Positions 24,416 to 33,403 of a DNA stretch of 48,238 nucleotides are shown here, piece by piece (the first letter of the stretch is position 1; every line of letters starts with the position of its first letter). The stretch spans positions 1 through 48,238 of the forward strand of contig JAJNBA010000006.1 in assembly GCA_021155985.1 (NCBI GenBank), written 5' to 3'. Under the pieces are notes generated by a model, which was not told the DNA's origin, did not search any database, and saw nothing but the letters and a program-made list of their open reading frames with translations. Source of the DNA: Actinomycetes bacterium. GTDB lineage: Bacteria > Actinomycetota > UBA4738 > HRBIN12. The position numbers were made by a program, and so were the translations under genes.

Positions 24416-27400
24416 CTACGGCGTGGGCACCCGGAACATCGACCGGCTGCCGATCGGCGCATCGGCCTTCGCGTCGTCTCCGGTCGTCTGCTCGGGCGCC
24501 CGGGAGAGCGACCCGTCTTCAAGGGGCCCTTCGGTGTTCTCCGATGTAGCACCGTCGGTCACGAGCACGCGAGCAGCCGCCGCGATGAGGGCTCGGAGTT
24601 CGGCGGCCGCCCGTTCCCCGTCGTCCACGAACGCCGTCCAACCGAACCGAACACCCGCCTCACCGCGGGAGATCCGGGTGCGGAGCGTCTCCGTGTAAGC
24701 GCGCTGACCGGTCGCGACCTCGATGCTCCGGGAGAAGAGAGCGCGCGCGCGCCGAGGGTGCCCGGCCAGCACGGCCAGGCACGCGCGCTCGCGGAGCACG
24801 TGAGGGAGGTCGTTGCGGTAGAAGCGTGCACGTCGGTTCGCCTGTCGAGCGACGGAGCGCGCCCGTCGGAGGAGGTCGGCTCGCCGCCGCCGATCCACCG
24901 CGGGTGTGGCCTCGGCGGCGCGGAGCAAGGCGGTGAGCAGCCACGGCCGGACCGGGCTGACGCCGGCGTTCTTCATCCCGGCCCGGCGGAACAATCGCTG
25001 GCTCTCGTCGAACGCCTCCACCGCAGCCGACGGGTCACCGACGCCCAGGAGCCGAACCCCTTCGGCCTGCATCACGCTCGCGATCGTGAGGACGTCTTCG
25101 TTCGACCGCTCCAGCTCGGCTCGGATGAGACGCTCGGGGACGAGCCCATCGGTCGCTTTCGCCCATCCCTCGAGCCCGATCCCCCGGGCCTGGGCGTCTC
25201 CGATCTCGAGGCCCGCCTGCCGGGCAGCTCCGCTGTCCTCCACTGCTCCGGCGAGGTCGCCCAGCCGGTAGCGTGCCATCGCGATCTGCAATCGGCAGTT
25301 GTTCAGCTCCCATCGGTCGCCGGTCTGCTCGAGCAACTCCAGTGACTCGCGCATTCGAAGGAGCGACGCCTCGTACTCGGATCCGGCGTACAGCCCGGCC
25401 CCCCAGAAGTGGAGGGACTGTCCTTGACCCCACAGGTCGCCGAGCTGCACGCGGATCGCGTGCGACCGCTGTGCGTACCGGACGCCCCGACGGTGCCAGG
25501 GGACGAGCATCATCGCCGGGGCATGCTCCGAGTACGCCTGCGCCAGCTCGGCCGTCGGTGGATAGCGCTCCGCGAGGTTCAGCGACCGGAAGTGGGTCCA
25601 CAGGGTCGCGACCTTCCCGCGTTCGAACCACCAGGCGTAGCCGAGCCGGCCGTAGAAGCGCGACGCGAGGAGGTCGTTCGCGCCTTCCTCGAGCGGACGA
25701 CGCCCGACGAACATGGCGGGCCAGATCGAGTGGAGCATCTGAACCAAGAGCTCGCCGAGCAGCATCGGAAGCAGGACGATCGCCCGTCTGGGCACGCGTC
25801 CGCCGACCATCCGGATCGCCCGCTCGATCGACGCGGCGCCGGTGCGGACGTCTCCGCGCTTGAACGCGAGCTCTCCGATCTTGCTCTCGATCTCGGCCGC
25901 CCGCTCTCCCGGAGGGACCAGCGATCGAGCCTCGTCGAGCCAGCGCGCTGATTCCTCGTAGGCACCTCGCACCATGAGGATCGCGCCGAGATCCTCCGCG
26001 ACGCGTGCCCGGGTCGAGACGTCGGCCTTCGGCGTTCCTCGGGCGGCGATGCGGAGCATCGTCTCGGCACTGTCCAGCGCCTGGCGCGTGCGGGCGAGCG
26101 AGGCAGCCTCGAGGGCCGCGGGCTGCGCCCGGTCGGATGCGCCGGCTTCGTCGAAGTGGTAGGCGAGGTCGAAGACGTCGCCGGGACGGATCCGTTCGAT
26201 CATCTCGCCCGCCCGGAGGTGCAGCGCCCGTCGTTGCTCCTCGTCGAGACGTCGGAGCGCGCCCTCGCGCACCTTGTCGTGGATGAACGAGAACCCGTCC
26301 CGTTCCGTGGCCCAGATCAGACCTGCTCGCCGCGCCTCCTCCACGATGGGCTCCACGACGTCCCGCTCGACGTCCGCGAGCGACGCGCATTCCTCCGTGG
26401 ACGCGTGGCGGCCCAAGATCGCGGCTGCGGAGAGGAAGGCGAGCGTGTCTTCCGGGAGCCGTCGGAGGCGTCGCGTGATGAACGTTGCGGCCTTCCCGGG
26501 GGAGACGAGCGTGGCGAGCGCCGCCGGATCCAGCAACCATCCGCCGGGCCCCGGGCGGAGCGCTTCCGACTCAACCATCCCGCGGACGACCGAGGTGATG
26601 AAGAACGGTCGACCTTGGGAGAGTTGCGCGATCACCGCGTGCGCCTGGTCCGGGAACCATCCCCCCATGGACGAGACGAGGTCTCGCGTCTCGTCGAGAT
26701 CGAGGGGAGCCAACGTGATCGTCGTCGCCTTCGTCCATCCGCTCGATGGATGGTCCTCGTCGACCTCTTCTCGCCGGATCGCCGCAACGACGGTAACGAA
26801 CCTCGAGCCGTCGCGTGACGACGACGACCACCTGCTGACGACACCGAGCGAGAGGTCGTCGGCCCATTGGCAGTCGTCGAGCAGCAGGACCGCCGGGCGG
26901 TTCCGTGTGCCGAGGGCATCGAACAGGGCAGCCAGCGCCCCCTGCAGCCGGCGCTCCACGACGGGATGCTCGACCTCCTCGGCGTCGAGGAGGAAGCGAT
27001 GGAGCGACGGCAGGACGGTCCGCAGCTCCGGCGACCACGGCGCGAGGGAGTCGGCGAACGCACCCGCGTACGCCTCGTCGTCGGCCGCGGCATCGAGGAT
27101 CGACGCGGCGAGGCCCTCGAGCATGGCGAACGGCCGGGGCGCCTCGAGCTCGTGTGCTTCCGTCCGGAAGACCCGGTGGCCTCGCTGCTCGGCGCCCAGG
27201 GCCGCCTCGTCGAGGATCCGTGACTTCCCGTCTCCGGATCGGGCTTCGAGTCGGACGAGCGACCCCTGCCCTCGGGCGGCTCCCGCGATCGCCGCGTCGA
27301 TCCTGGCGATCTCGTCGGCCCTTCCCACGAGGCCCGGTTCCGTGAGCGTCGTCCGTTGGTCCCCGAGTCCGATCACGAGCGGGGGGTTGAGATCGCCGCG

Positions 27401-28237
27401 GTCGAGGCTGCGCTCGATCTCGAGGAGGTCCTGCAGCACCCCCGCGGCCGTGGCGTAGCGATCGCGAGGGTCTTTCCGCAGCAGTCGCCCGACGACGTCG
27501 TCGAGCGCGCGTGGCGCCGTGACACCCGCTGCTCGGATGCTCGATGAGGCTCCGATGACCTGCGCACGGAGGAGCTCACCCGTGTCGCGCGCTCCGTGCA
27601 ACGGGCGTCCCGTCAGGCTCTCGAAAAGGAGGACGCCGACCGAGTACAGGTCGGAGCGAGCGTCGATCGGCCCCTCCAGGATCCCGACCTGTTCGGGGGA
27701 GAGGTAGCGAGCGGCGTCCATCGAGGCGCTCGACCTCATCCCTGACGCGGCTCGTGGCCGGTGCCGCACATCGGCTATCGGATCCGTGGGAGTGGGATCG
27801 ACGAGCCATCCCCGATCGTCCGGACTCACGATGACATTCGACGGCTTGACCGCCCCGTGCGTCGATCCGAGCGCGTGCAACGTATCGAGGGCCCGGAGCA
27901 CGTCCAGAACGATCACGAGCGTGCGCTCGAGCGTGGAGGACGATCCCCGCACCGAGGCACCGAAGATGTCGCCCGCGACGAAGGGCCTGAGGATCCGGAT
28001 CACGCCGCGGTCGACCTCGATCTGGGTCGGCAGGACCAGCCTCGTCCACACGGAGCGCTTGGGATCCGCAGGTGGGAGCGTTCTGACCTCGCCCGCGGGG
28101 AGCTCCTTGAGCACGACGGTCGTTCCGGTCGCGATCTCCGTGCCGAGTCTGCTGAGCGCGATGCCGTACTCAGCGAGGACCCGCCCAGGGCGCACCCGTT
28201 CGGCGATCGGCCGGTCCTGCGCGGGGCCGCGGGACAT
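24416..28237 (-). CDS. Pseudokinase / STAND-type ATPase / helical-repeat signalling protein
   Basis: The 1273-residue protein opens with a PknB-like kinase fold (about 20-280). The ATP-site Lys is kept (VVLKELP, Lys44), but the catalytic loop reads HGAVKPSN (127-134) with Ala instead of the HRD Asp. The DFG site reads DPT (147-149), so it is probably a pseudokinase. A second domain begins with LVGRADEI (303-310), a P-loop-like ARSGDGKS (332-339) that lacks the first Gly, and Walker B LLLDDCQWADD. The rest is alpha-helical, TPR-like. The layout resembles PknK/MalT-like regulators but lacks an HTH or histidine-kinase end. It follows the cNMP-binding gene by 24 nt, with a good Shine-Dalgarno (GGAGGAA). 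Confidence 0.85.
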   Translation of the reverse strand: MSRGPAQDRPIAERVRPGRVLAEYGIALSRLGTEIATGTTVVLKELPAGEVRTLPPADPKRSVWTRLVLPTQIEVDRGVIRILRPFVAGDIFGASVRGSSSTLERTLVIVLDVLRALDTLHALGSTHGAVKPSNVIVSPDDRGWLVDPTPTDPIADVRHRPRAASGMRSSASMDAARYLSPEQVGILEGPIDARSDLYSVGVLLFESLTGRPLHGARDTGELLRAQVIGASSSIRAAGVTAPRALDDVVGRLLRKDPRDRYATAAGVLQDLLEIERSLDRGDLNPPLVIGLGDQRTTLTEPGLVGRADEIARIDAAIAGAARGQGSLVRLEARSGDGKSRILDEAALGAEQRGHRVFRTEAHELEAPRPFAMLEGLAASILDAAADDEAYAGAFADSLAPWSPELRTVLPSLHRFLLDAEEVEHPVVERRLQGALAALFDALGTRNRPAVLLLDDCQWADDLSLGVVSRWSSSSRDGSRFVTVVAAIRREEVDEDHPSSGWTKATTITLAPLDLDETRDLVSSMGGWFPDQAHAVIAQLSQGRPFFITSVVRGMVESEALRPGPGGWLLDPAALATLVSPGKAATFITRRLRRLPEDTLAFLSAAAILGRHASTEECASLADVERDVVEPIVEEARRAGLIWATERDGFSFIHDKVREGALRRLDEEQRRALHLRAGEMIERIRPGDVFDLAYHFDEAGASDRAQPAALEAASLARTRQALDSAETMLRIAARGTPKADVSTRARVAEDLGAILMVRGAYEESARWLDEARSLVPPGERAAEIESKIGELAFKRGDVRTGAASIERAIRMVGGRVPRRAIVLLPMLLGELLVQMLHSIWPAMFVGRRPLEEGANDLLASRFYGRLGYAWWFERGKVATLWTHFRSLNLAERYPPTAELAQAYSEHAPAMMLVPWHRRGVRYAQRSHAIRVQLGDLWGQGQSLHFWGAGLYAGSEYEASLLRMRESLELLEQTGDRWELNNCRLQIAMARYRLGDLAGAVEDSGAARQAGLEIGDAQARGIGLEGWAKATDGLVPERLIRAELERSNEDVLTIASVMQAEGVRLLGVGDPSAAVEAFDESQRLFRRAGMKNAGVSPVRPWLLTALLRAAEATPAVDRRRRADLLRRARSVARQANRRARFYRNDLPHVLRERACLAVLAGHPRRARALFSRSIEVATGQRAYTETLRTRISRGEAGVRFGWTAFVDDGERAAAELRALIAAAARVLVTDGATSENTEGPLEDGSLSRAPEQTTGDDAKADAPIGSRSMFRVPTP

Positions 28238-28261
28238 CAGTTCCTCCGGGGGGTCGTCATG

Positions 28262-28678
28262 TCAGTCGTTGGCTCGATCGGCGATCTCGCGCTCGCGCGC
28301 GGTCATGATCGACCGCAGATGCCCGGCGATCTCGGGCATCTCCTCCTCGATCACCTGAAGTTCGTCCGCGCTCACCGTGACGGCTCGGAGCGGCGACGTG
28401 ACGCGAACGGTCCCCATCCGGCGCTGGAACCGCAGGAGCGCGATCTCGCCCACCACGTCACCGGGTCCGATCCTGCCCACCGTTTCGCCGTCCTTCGTCA
28501 CGTCGGCGGTGCCCTCCTCGATCACGAACATCTCGTACGGGATCGAGCCCTGCTCGAAGAGCACCTCTCCTTCGGAGGCCTCCATCTCCCCAACGTGATG
28601 CGCGATCATCGCGAGGTCGTGATGATCCAGCTCGCCGAAGAGGGGAAGCCGACGGAGTCGCTCGACGTCCATCGTCAT
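28262..28678 (-). CDS. Stand-alone cyclic-nucleotide-binding-domain protein
   Basis: This 138-residue protein is a single cNMP-binding (CRP/PKA-type) domain. It contains GEVLFEQGSIPYEMFVIEEGTADV and the phosphate-binding cassette GDVVGEIALLRFQRRMGTV, with Glu78 and Arg87 at the nine-residue spacing seen in PKA-type cassettes. The usual Ala pair is Met-Gly. There is no DNA-binding domain, so it probably acts by protein contact. The ATG overlaps the dihydropyrimidinase stop (ATGA), and the pseudokinase-ATPase follows, its likely partner (inference). Confidence 0.88.
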   Translation of the reverse strand: MTMDVERLRRLPLFGELDHHDLAMIAHHVGEMEASEGEVLFEQGSIPYEMFVIEEGTADVTKDGETVGRIGPGDVVGEIALLRFQRRMGTVRVTSPLRAVTVSADELQVIEEEMPEIAGHLRSIMTAREREIADRAND

Positions 28679-30048
28679 GTCGAGATCCGGCTCCTCGGCA
28701 GGAACGACCCCTGCCCCTCCTTCGCGAAGAACTCGCCGTTCTCGACGAGGACGTTCCCGCGCTGGAGCACGATCTGCGGCAGCCCCTTCACCCGGCGTCC
28801 TTCATAGCAGGAGTAGTCGACGTTCATATGGTGGGTCTCGGCGGAGATGGTCCGCTCGTGGTTCGGGTCGAAGATCACGATATCGGCGTCGAACCCAGGA
28901 GCGATCGTTCCCTTGCGCGCGGACAGGCCGAACATCTTCGCCGGCGCGGTCGCGACGATCTCCACGAAGCGGTTCAGACCGATCATCCCGTCCACCACTC
29001 CTTGATAGAGGAGCGTGAACCGGTCCTCCACCGACGGCAGCCCGTTGGGGATCTTGGAGAAGTCGTCCTTCCCGAGATCCTTCTGCCCCTTGAAGTTGAA
29101 GGGGGCATGGTCCGTGGAGACCACCTGGAGATCGTCGGCCACCAGACCTTTCCAGAGCTCCTCTTGATGATCCACTGTGCGGAGTGGCGGGGAACAGACG
29201 AACTTCGCGCCCTCGAAGCCCGGCCTGGCCATGTCGTCGATCGAGAGGTAGAGGTATTGGGGACAGGTCTCCGCGTACGCCGCCACGCCGCGGTCCCGTG
29301 CCTCGCGGACCTCGTTCAGCGCATCCCTCGACGAGAGATGCACGATGTACGCCGGAGCGCGCGCGAGCTCGGCCATCTTGAAGACCCGGTGGACGGCTTC
29401 CCCCTCCATCACGGGCGGGCGGGTCAGGCTGTGGTTCACTGGATCCGTCCTGCCCTGCCCCAGGTACTGCCGGATCAGGACATCGATCGGCCCGCCGTTC
29501 TCGGCGTGCATCATGATCAGCGCACCCGAGTCGGCCGCTCGCTGCATCGCCTGGAAGATGGCGCCGTCATCGAGCATGAACACGCCGGGATAGGCCATGA
29601 AGAGCTTGAACGACGTGACGCCTTCGCCCACGAGCGTGTCCATCTCCTGCAGGACCTGGTCGTTCACCTCGCGGACGATCATGTGGAAGCCGTAGTCGAT
29701 GGAGGACTTCTGCGCCTTCTCGTGCCACCGATCGAGCCCTGTGCGGAGGCTCTCTCCGTAGTCCTGCAGCGCGAAGTCCACGATCGTCGTCGTGCCTCCG
29801 AACGCCGCGGCGCGCGACCCGGTGGCGAAATCGTCGGAGCAGAAGCTCCCGCCGAACGGTAGATCCATGTGGGTGTGCACGTCGACCGCTCCGGGCATCA
29901 CGTACCGACCGGTCGCGTCGATCGTTCGGTCCGGCTCGACCGACATGCCGGTCCCGATGGCCGCGACCTTCTCGCCGTCCACGAGGACGTCGGCAGCCAC
30001 CGTCTCGGTCGCCGTCACCACCGTGCCGCCCTGGATCAGCGTCCTCAC
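28675..30048 (-). CDS. hydA: Dihydropyrimidinase / D-hydantoinase
   Basis: The 457-residue cyclic amidohydrolase opens the ring of dihydrouracil, dihydrothymine or 5-substituted hydantoins to N-carbamoyl amino acids. Zinc ligands HTH (His58, His60), the carbamylated Lys148 in SFKLFMAYPG, MMHAENG, IVHLSSRDAL and the Asp in STDHAPF are all in place. It follows the beta-ureidopropionase-like gene by 25 nt, the next enzyme of the same pathway. That favours a dihydropyrimidine or hydantoin catabolic role over allantoin. The stop overlaps the cNMP-binding gene start. Confidence 0.93.
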   Translation of the reverse strand: MRTLIQGGTVVTATETVAADVLVDGEKVAAIGTGMSVEPDRTIDATGRYVMPGAVDVHTHMDLPFGGSFCSDDFATGSRAAAFGGTTTIVDFALQDYGESLRTGLDRWHEKAQKSSIDYGFHMIVREVNDQVLQEMDTLVGEGVTSFKLFMAYPGVFMLDDGAIFQAMQRAADSGALIMMHAENGGPIDVLIRQYLGQGRTDPVNHSLTRPPVMEGEAVHRVFKMAELARAPAYIVHLSSRDALNEVREARDRGVAAYAETCPQYLYLSIDDMARPGFEGAKFVCSPPLRTVDHQEELWKGLVADDLQVVSTDHAPFNFKGQKDLGKDDFSKIPNGLPSVEDRFTLLYQGVVDGMIGLNRFVEIVATAPAKMFGLSARKGTIAPGFDADIVIFDPNHERTISAETHHMNVDYSCYEGRRVKGLPQIVLQRGNVLVENGEFFAKEGQGSFLPRSRIST

Positions 30049-30073
30049 GGCGCCCTCGTTCCGTCTCCGGTCG

Positions 30074-30919
30074 TCATGGCAGCAGTTGGGTGAGCTCCCC
30101 GTAGAGCTCGGGTCGGCGATCGCGCAGGAACTGCCAGGTGTTGCGGACGTCCCGGATCATGTCCAGGTCGACATCGTGCACCAGCACTTCGTCCTCCGAG
30201 TCGGAAGCCTGCGCCACGATCTGGCCGCGAGGGTCGCAGAAGTAGGAGGATCCGTAGAACTTCGCGGTCGACAGGGGCTCCTCGGTGCCCACCCGGTTGA
30301 TCGCCGCGATCCAGTAGCCGTTGGCCACCGCGTGCGCCGGCTGCTCGAGCTCCCAGAGGTACTTCGACAACGACTCCACCGTGGCCGACGGGTTGAACAC
30401 CAGCTCCGCTCCCTTGAGGCCGAGGGCCCGTCCGATCTCGGGGAAGTGGCGGTCGTAACAGATGATCAGCCCGACCTTGCCCACCGACGTGTCGAAGACC
30501 GGGTAGCCGAGGTTCCCGGGCTTGAAGTAGAACTTCTCCCAGAAGCAGGGTCCGACGTGTGGGATGTGGGTCTTGCGGTACTTGCCCGCGATCGATCCGT
30601 CCCGCTCGATCACGACCGCCGAGTTGTAGTACACGCCGGTCTGCGCTTCCTCGAACCACGGGACGACGAGAACCATGTTGTGGCTCTTGGCGACCTCGCG
30701 CATGCGCGTGACGAGCGGCCCGTCCTCCGGTTCGGCGGTCCCGTACCACTTCGGGTCCTGCTCCGCGCAGAAGTAGGGGCCGTGGAAGATCTCCTGCAGG
30801 CAGGTGACCTCGGCGCCGTCGGCGGCCGCTTTCGCGATCAGCTCGACGTGCTTGTCGATCGCGTCGTCCTTGGGCATGTTCGCGTGCGCCTGGATCACGG
30901 CCGCCCGGACCATCGTCAT
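30074..30919 (-). CDS. Nitrilase-superfamily amidase, beta-ureidopropionase-like
   Basis: This 281-residue carbon-nitrogen hydrolase has the Glu43-Lys116-Cys154 catalytic triad (LQEIF, YRKTHIP, IICYDRHFPE). The long conserved match to N-carbamoyl-beta-alanine amidohydrolases and its position beside dihydropyrimidinase suggest that it hydrolyses N-carbamoyl amino acids to amino acid, CO2 and ammonia. ATG 30919 follows a GGGAGG region. The product is cytosolic, with no signal peptide. N-carbamoyl-D-amino acid or putrescine-type amidases are alternatives. Confidence 0.88.
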   Translation of the reverse strand: MTMVRAAVIQAHANMPKDDAIDKHVELIAKAAADGAEVTCLQEIFHGPYFCAEQDPKWYGTAEPEDGPLVTRMREVAKSHNMVLVVPWFEEAQTGVYYNSAVVIERDGSIAGKYRKTHIPHVGPCFWEKFYFKPGNLGYPVFDTSVGKVGLIICYDRHFPEIGRALGLKGAELVFNPSATVESLSKYLWELEQPAHAVANGYWIAAINRVGTEEPLSTAKFYGSSYFCDPRGQIVAQASDSEDEVLVHDVDLDMIRDVRNTWQFLRDRRPELYGELTQLLP

Positions 30920-30959
30920 CGTTCCTGCCTCCCTCTCTTCGCTGACGTGCTGTTCCGCA

Positions 30960-31964
30960 TCAGGTGCGGAACGCCGGTAGCACATCCTCCCCGAACCCTT
31001 CGATGATCCCGGCCGGGCCGGGATCCTCTTGCATCGAATAGATGTTGAACTGCGTCACGCCGAGCGCCTCGAGTTCGCGGAGCCTGCCGATGCATGCGTC
31101 GGCGGTACCGAGGACGCAGAACCGGTCGACGACCTCGTCGGTCACGAAGTCTGCGTGCTCGGCACCGGTCCGCCCGTGGTCGGCGTAGTCGTAGTGATCA
31201 CGAGCCTCGATGTAGTCGGTCAAGGCCTGAGGGAGGTCGGCGTCCGAGTATCGCTTGACGAGGTCCACGACGTGGTTCGAGACGAGCGCGGGGAACCACC
31301 GCACCTGGTCGCGAGCCATCGCGAGGTCCTCGGAGAGGTACCCCGGTGCCGCCACCTGGATCTGGATGTCCTCGAAGGCACGCCCCGCCTCCTCGGCCCC
31401 TTCACGGACGTAGGCGAGCGACCATCCGAGGATGAACGGGTCTGCGAGCTGCATGATCAGGCCGTCGGCAACCCGCCCGCAGGCGCGGAGCGCCTTCGGC
31501 CCGTACGCCGCCACCCACACCGGCAGGCGATGGCCCTCGCTCCATTTCAGCTGGAGCGGTGTGCCCTCATGGTCGACCTCACGCCCTTCCGCGAGATCCT
31601 TGATGAACCGACAGGCGTGCTCCATGCGCTCGACCGTGACCGGCTTCTGTCCGATCACGCGCCGCGCGCTGTCTCCTCGACCCATCCCGATGTCCATCCG
31701 CCCCCCGGACACTTCCTGGAGCGTCGCCATCGCGCTCGCGGTCACCGTCATGTCGCGGGTCCCGGGGTTCGTGACGCACGGCCCGAGCCGGACGCGTTCG
31801 GTGTTCGCCGCGACCAGCGCGAACGTCGTGTAGAACTCCTGCCAGAGGACGTGGGAATCCCAGGCCCATACGGCGTCGAACCCCTGCGCTTCGGCGAGCT
31901 TGGCCCACTCGATCGTCCTGGAGACCGGGGGGTCGAGCATGAACGTCACCCCGAAGGAGAGCAC
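30960..31964 (-). CDS. LLM-class F420/flavin-dependent oxidoreductase (pyrimidine-cluster type)
   Basis: The 334-residue protein is a luciferase-like TIM-barrel enzyme. SFGVTFMLDPPVSRTIEWAK opens the barrel, and GRMDIGMGRGDSARRVIG plus VWVAAYGPKALR are characteristic cofactor-site segments of the F420-dependent branch (CPS_4043/TIGR03842-like). It leads an operon with beta-ureidopropionase-like and dihydropyrimidinase genes. It may supply the missing first step, reduction of uracil or thymine, or a related ring reaction (inference). GTG 31964 has AGAGGT upstream. Binding of FMN rather than F420 cannot be excluded. Confidence 0.85.
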   Translation of the reverse strand: MLSFGVTFMLDPPVSRTIEWAKLAEAQGFDAVWAWDSHVLWQEFYTTFALVAANTERVRLGPCVTNPGTRDMTVTASAMATLQEVSGGRMDIGMGRGDSARRVIGQKPVTVERMEHACRFIKDLAEGREVDHEGTPLQLKWSEGHRLPVWVAAYGPKALRACGRVADGLIMQLADPFILGWSLAYVREGAEEAGRAFEDIQIQVAAPGYLSEDLAMARDQVRWFPALVSNHVVDLVKRYSDADLPQALTDYIEARDHYDYADHGRTGAEHADFVTDEVVDRFCVLGTADACIGRLRELEALGVTQFNIYSMQEDPGPAGIIEGFGEDVLPAFRT

Positions 31965-32017
31965 CTGGTCGTCGACCTCTTTCTCGGCCGCCGTTCGGGC
32001 CGGTTGCTGGTAGGCGC

Positions 32018-32046
32018 ATCGTAGGGGCGTGTCCGCGAGCGGGCAA
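32018..32046 (-). promoter_or_regulatory. Probable promoter of the pyrimidine catabolic operon
   Basis: On the minus strand TTGCCC (32041-32046) and TACGAT (32018-32023) are separated by 17 bp, a good sigma-A-type pair, giving a leader of about 47 nt before GTG 31964. A 10-bp direct repeat GGGCGTGTCC at 32025-32034 (inside the spacer) and 32081-32090 could be an operator. Confidence 0.55.
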
Positions 32047-32134
32047 TCGGGCGTTCGGGTGTGAGAGCTTCGTCGCTGCCGGGCGTGTCCCGCCCGATGA
32101 CCGCGCAGGTCCACCGCATGAAAGACTCGCCGGT

Positions 32135-33403
32135 ATGACGGACGACTCGTCCGGCCACGCTGTCTTCGCGGAACGCCTGTTCGACGCGGTCCAGGGTCAT
32201 CTCGACGTCGCCGCGGAGCGGCTGCGCCTCGAGGACGGAGCCCGCAAGGTCCTGTCGACCCACCGTCGCGAGGTGGCGGTGTCGGTTCGTGTTCCCCGCG
32301 ACGACGGCTCCTTCGATGTGTACCCGGGGTGGCGGATCCAACACAACGGCGCGCGGGGTCCGTTCAAGGGCGGGCTGCGGTTCCATCCGAACGCATCTCG
32401 GGACGAGTTCCGATGCTTCTCTGCCCTGATGACGTGGAAGACCGCGCTGCTCGACGTTCCTTTCGGAGGTGCGAAAGGCGGCGTCCAGGTCGATCCGAAG
32501 AGCCTCTCGGTGGCGGAGCTCGAACGGCTGTGCCGGTCGTATCTCACGTCGATCGAGCTCGTGATCGGTCCCTATCGCGACATCCCCGCGCCCGACGTGA
32601 ACACCGGTCCGCGCGAGATGGCGTGGATGTACGACGAGTACTCGCGCTCTCGTGGTGACTCGCCCGCGGTGATCACCGGCAAGCCGGTCAAGCTTGGAGG
32701 ATCCCTCGGCCGGGACGCCGCGACCGGACGCGGGGCGTTGTTCGCGCTCGACCGTATCGCTCGTTCCCGCCGCTGGACGCGGGAGCACATCAGGATCGCC
32801 GTGCAGGGGTTCGGCAACGCCGGAGCTTGGTTCGCGGAGCTGGCCCACCAGCTGGGGTATCGCGTCATCGCCGTATCCGACTCCCGAGGCGCCGTCGTCA
32901 ACGGCGAGGGGTTGTTCCCGCACGACGTGCTCCGCCACAAGCAGCAGACCGGGAGCGTGACGGGCTTCAAGCACGGCGACACGATCGGGGGCGACGACCT
33001 GATCGGCGCCGAGTGCGAGGTCCTCGCACCGGCTGCGCTCGAGGAGTCGCTCCGGGTCGACAACGCCGAGCGGGTCCGTGCCAACCTCGTCCTGGAGATC
33101 GCGAACCACCCCACCACGCCCGACGCCGACCGCCTGCTGCACGATCGCGGCGTCTGGGTGATCCCGGACATCCTCGGGAGTGCCGGAGGCGTTTCGGTCA
33201 GCTATCTGGAGTGGGTGCAGAACCTCCAGCGGGAGCGATGGAGCGAGGAGCGCGTCAACGGGAGGCTCCAGGAGCTGATGGAGTCGGCGACCGACCTCGT
33301 CCTGGAGCGTGCCGACGAAGGTGGGGTCTCGCATCGGGCCGCCGCCTACGAGCTCGCGGTCGAGCGGGTCGCCGACGCCGGGCGCGCTCGCGGCTGGCAC
33401 TAG
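32135..33403 (+). CDS. gdhA: Glu/Leu/Phe/Val-family glutamate dehydrogenase (about 420 residues)
   Basis: The 422-residue enzyme has the ELFV dehydrogenase N-terminal domain with YPGWRIQHNGARGPFKGGLRFHP, the second active-site Lys region PFGGAKGGVQVDP, and RDIPAPDVNT. The Rossmann domain follows (IAVQGFGNAGAWFAE) and then LGSAGGVSVSYLEWVQN. It interconverts glutamate and 2-oxoglutarate plus ammonia; other amino-acid substrates in this family cannot be fully excluded. It is divergent from the pyrimidine operon over a 170-bp spacer, which suggests linked nitrogen handling. No Shine-Dalgarno is obvious at ATG 32135. Confidence 0.92.
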   Translation: MTDDSSGHAVFAERLFDAVQGHLDVAAERLRLEDGARKVLSTHRREVAVSVRVPRDDGSFDVYPGWRIQHNGARGPFKGGLRFHPNASRDEFRCFSALMTWKTALLDVPFGGAKGGVQVDPKSLSVAELERLCRSYLTSIELVIGPYRDIPAPDVNTGPREMAWMYDEYSRSRGDSPAVITGKPVKLGGSLGRDAATGRGALFALDRIARSRRWTREHIRIAVQGFGNAGAWFAELAHQLGYRVIAVSDSRGAVVNGEGLFPHDVLRHKQQTGSVTGFKHGDTIGGDDLIGAECEVLAPAALEESLRVDNAERVRANLVLEIANHPTTPDADRLLHDRGVWVIPDILGSAGGVSVSYLEWVQNLQRERWSEERVNGRLQELMESATDLVLERADEGGVSHRAAAYELAVERVADAGRARGWH

